Source: JBOHUX01 sp050734915 (GTDB lineage: Bacteria > Chloroflexota > Dormibacteria > Dormibacterales > Dormibacteraceae). Taken from it: a stretch of DNA of 7,579 nucleotides. Location: NCBI GenBank assembly GCA_050734915.1, contig JBOHUX010000115.1:1-7579 (forward strand), written 5' to 3'. Positions 6,252 through 7,579 of this stretch are shown one piece after another. Numbering within the stretch: position 1 is the first letter of the stretch; the number at the start of each line of letters is the position of its first letter. Under the pieces are notes generated by a model. It had not been told where the DNA came from. It searched no databases and saw only the letters and a program-made list of their open reading frames with translations. A program made the translations under genes and the position numbers.

Positions 6252-6258
6252 CTCGCGC

Positions 6259-7579
6259 ATGGCCGCTCAGCCCGCCCCCTGGCGGCGCCGGTTCCTCGCC
6301 CCCCAGATGGGGGTTCCGAGGTGGGCCCGCGACGAGCCGGGCCGCTGCCTCTATCACTCCGACGAGTCCGGCCGGTGGGAGTGCCATGCCTGGGACCCGC
6401 GCACGGGCGAGCGCCGGCGGCTGACCGACCGGCCCCAGGGCACCGGGCCCGGCGAGCTGGACCCCGCCGGTGACTGGCTCTGGTGGTTCGACGACGAGTC
6501 GGGCGACGAGTTCGGGGTCTGGATGCGGCAGCCGTTCGGCGCGATGCCGGGCGCGGCGACCCCGATCACGCTGCCCGCCGCCTACAGCGCCGGCCTCGCG
6601 CTCGCCTCCGACCGGGCGGTGGTCGGGTCCACGACGGCCGCCGGGACCGCGGTGCACGTGGTCGGCCATCCTCTCGACCACCGGCTCATCTACTCGCACC
6701 CGGAGCAGGCGGACCTCGGCACCCTGAGCCGGGACGAGAGGCTGCTCAGCATCGCGCACTCGGAGCACGGCGACAGCCTTCACCGCGCGCTGCGGGTGAT
6801 CGACCTCGACGGCGAGCGCATCGCCGACCTCTGGGATGGGGCCGACCGCAACCTCACCCCCGGACCCTGGTCGCCGGTCCCGGGCGACCAGCGGATGATC
6901 GTGGGCCACGACCGGCACGACCTCGAACGGCCCGGCATCTGGTCGCCGACGACCGGCGAATTCCGCGATCTCGAGCTCCCCTCGCTGGGTGGGAACGTGA
7001 CCGCCCGCTGGTTCCCCGACGCCGCCTCGCTGCTCCTGGTGCACCGCCATCGCGGGCGCGGCGAGCTGCTCAGGTTCCACCTCGAGGCGGGCCGCCTGGA
7101 GCGTCTGCCGGCCGAGCCGGGGACGATCCGGGGGGCGGCGGTGCGCCCCGACGGCGCGGTCTGGATGTCGTGGTCGACTGCCGCCCGGCCGCCTCAGATC
7201 AGGTCCGGCGGCGAGCCGCTGATCGAGCCCTCCGGCGCCCCGGCGCCTGCCGGCGTCCCCTATCAGGACCTCCGTGTGGGCTCGGTTCACGGATTCCTGG
7301 CGGAGCCCCCCGGGCCCCGCCCCCATCCGGCCATCTTCCTCATCCACGGCGGCCCCACCAGCCAGGACGAAGACGCCTTCTCCCCCAAGGCGCAGGCCTG
7401 GGTTGACCACGGCTACGCGGTCGTGCACGTCGACTACCGGGGCAGCTCCGGCTACGGGAGCGCCTGGCGGGACGCCCTGATCGGGAATCCGGGCTTCACC
7501 GAGCTGGCGGACATCCACGCGGTGCGGGACCGCCTCGTCGCCGACGGCGTCGCCGACCCCGACCGGCTGGTCCTCTCGG
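6259..7579 (+). CDS. S9-family (prolyl oligopeptidase / acylaminoacyl-peptidase type) serine peptidase, N-terminal part, truncated by window edge
   Basis: 440 codons are visible, then the window ends. The first 340 or so residues have the repeating Trp/Asp/Gly-rich pattern of the S9 beta-propeller (for example YHSDESGRWECHAWD and WFDDESGDEFGVW), which gates access of peptides to the active site. The alpha/beta-hydrolase domain starts around residue 350: the oxyanion-hole motif HGGP is at 363-366 and DYRGSSGYG at 392-400, both typical of the S9C group. The sequence stops at DPDRLVLS, immediately before the position of the nucleophile motif (GxSxGG), so the catalytic triad is not visible. No signal peptide is seen, so a cytosolic enzyme acting on short peptides is likely. 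The ATG at 6259 was chosen because of the TACGAT box just upstream and because homologous sequence begins soon after. It is divergent from the exported S15 hydrolase. Confidence 0.88.
   Translation, partial: MAAQPAPWRRRFLAPQMGVPRWARDEPGRCLYHSDESGRWECHAWDPRTGERRRLTDRPQGTGPGELDPAGDWLWWFDDESGDEFGVWMRQPFGAMPGAATPITLPAAYSAGLALASDRAVVGSTTAAGTAVHVVGHPLDHRLIYSHPEQADLGTLSRDERLLSIAHSEHGDSLHRALRVIDLDGERIADLWDGADRNLTPGPWSPVPGDQRMIVGHDRHDLERPGIWSPTTGEFRDLELPSLGGNVTARWFPDAASLLLVHRHRGRGELLRFHLEAGRLERLPAEPGTIRGAAVRPDGAVWMSWSTAARPPQIRSGGEPLIEPSGAPAPAGVPYQDLRVGSVHGFLAEPPGPRPHPAIFLIHGGPTSQDEDAFSPKAQAWVDHGYAVVHVDYRGSSGYGSAWRDALIGNPGFTELADIHAVRDRLVADGVADPDRLVLS

Noticed and set aside
4804..7518. Open frame of about 904 codons on the minus strand
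   Set aside because: It runs through the S9 gene in antisense and overlaps the S15 gene in another frame. Composition is that of a GC-rich shadow and no domain is recognisable.

Overview
This 7.6 kb window is very GC-rich, free-living bacterial chromosome. Coding density is high, G/C-ending codons dominate, and the high GC produces long shadow ORFs. Gene content and protein style point to a high-GC Gram-positive-like or Chloroflexota/Dormibacterota-type lineage, or an actinomycete. The pointers are a CysO-like ubiquitin-fold protein, an MnmA of the Cys-Cys type, a secreted S15 peptidase, and -10 boxes sitting 7-8 nt before start codons. The lineage cannot be fixed from this sequence alone. 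I see no tRNA, rRNA, CRISPR array or mobile element.

Layout, left to right. Positions 1-1326 (minus strand) hold the N-terminal 442 codons of a very divergent NuoL-type membrane subunit, running off the left edge. A 108-nt gap (1327-1434) carries a 10-bp imperfect inverted repeat. Positions 1435-4103 (minus strand) hold a compact three-gene unit, transcribed in the order threonine synthase (thrC) - CysO/MoaD/ThiS-like sulfur carrier - tRNA 2-thiouridylase (mnmA), with gaps of 1 and 13 nt. A 99-nt gap (4104-4202) contains a perfect 9-bp GC inverted repeat and a thrC -10 box. Positions 4203-6167 (minus strand) encode an exported S15/CocE-type serine hydrolase with a PepX C-terminal domain. A 91-nt divergent promoter region (6168-6258) follows. 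Positions 6259-7579 (plus strand) hold the N-terminal 440 codons of an S9 prolyl-oligopeptidase-type enzyme, cut by the right edge just before its nucleophile.

The two most interesting points are these. First, the NuoL-like protein aligns over its whole length with complex I subunit L but has lost nearly all the charged residues of the proton channel that lie in this part of the protein. Second, the thrC-cysO-mnmA unit joins a fold-type II PLP enzyme, a probable thiocarboxylate carrier with a C-terminal tail after its Gly-Gly, and a tRNA-thiolating enzyme. That suggests a dedicated sulfur-transfer module. Homologies were judged by eye from translated motifs; no search was run.
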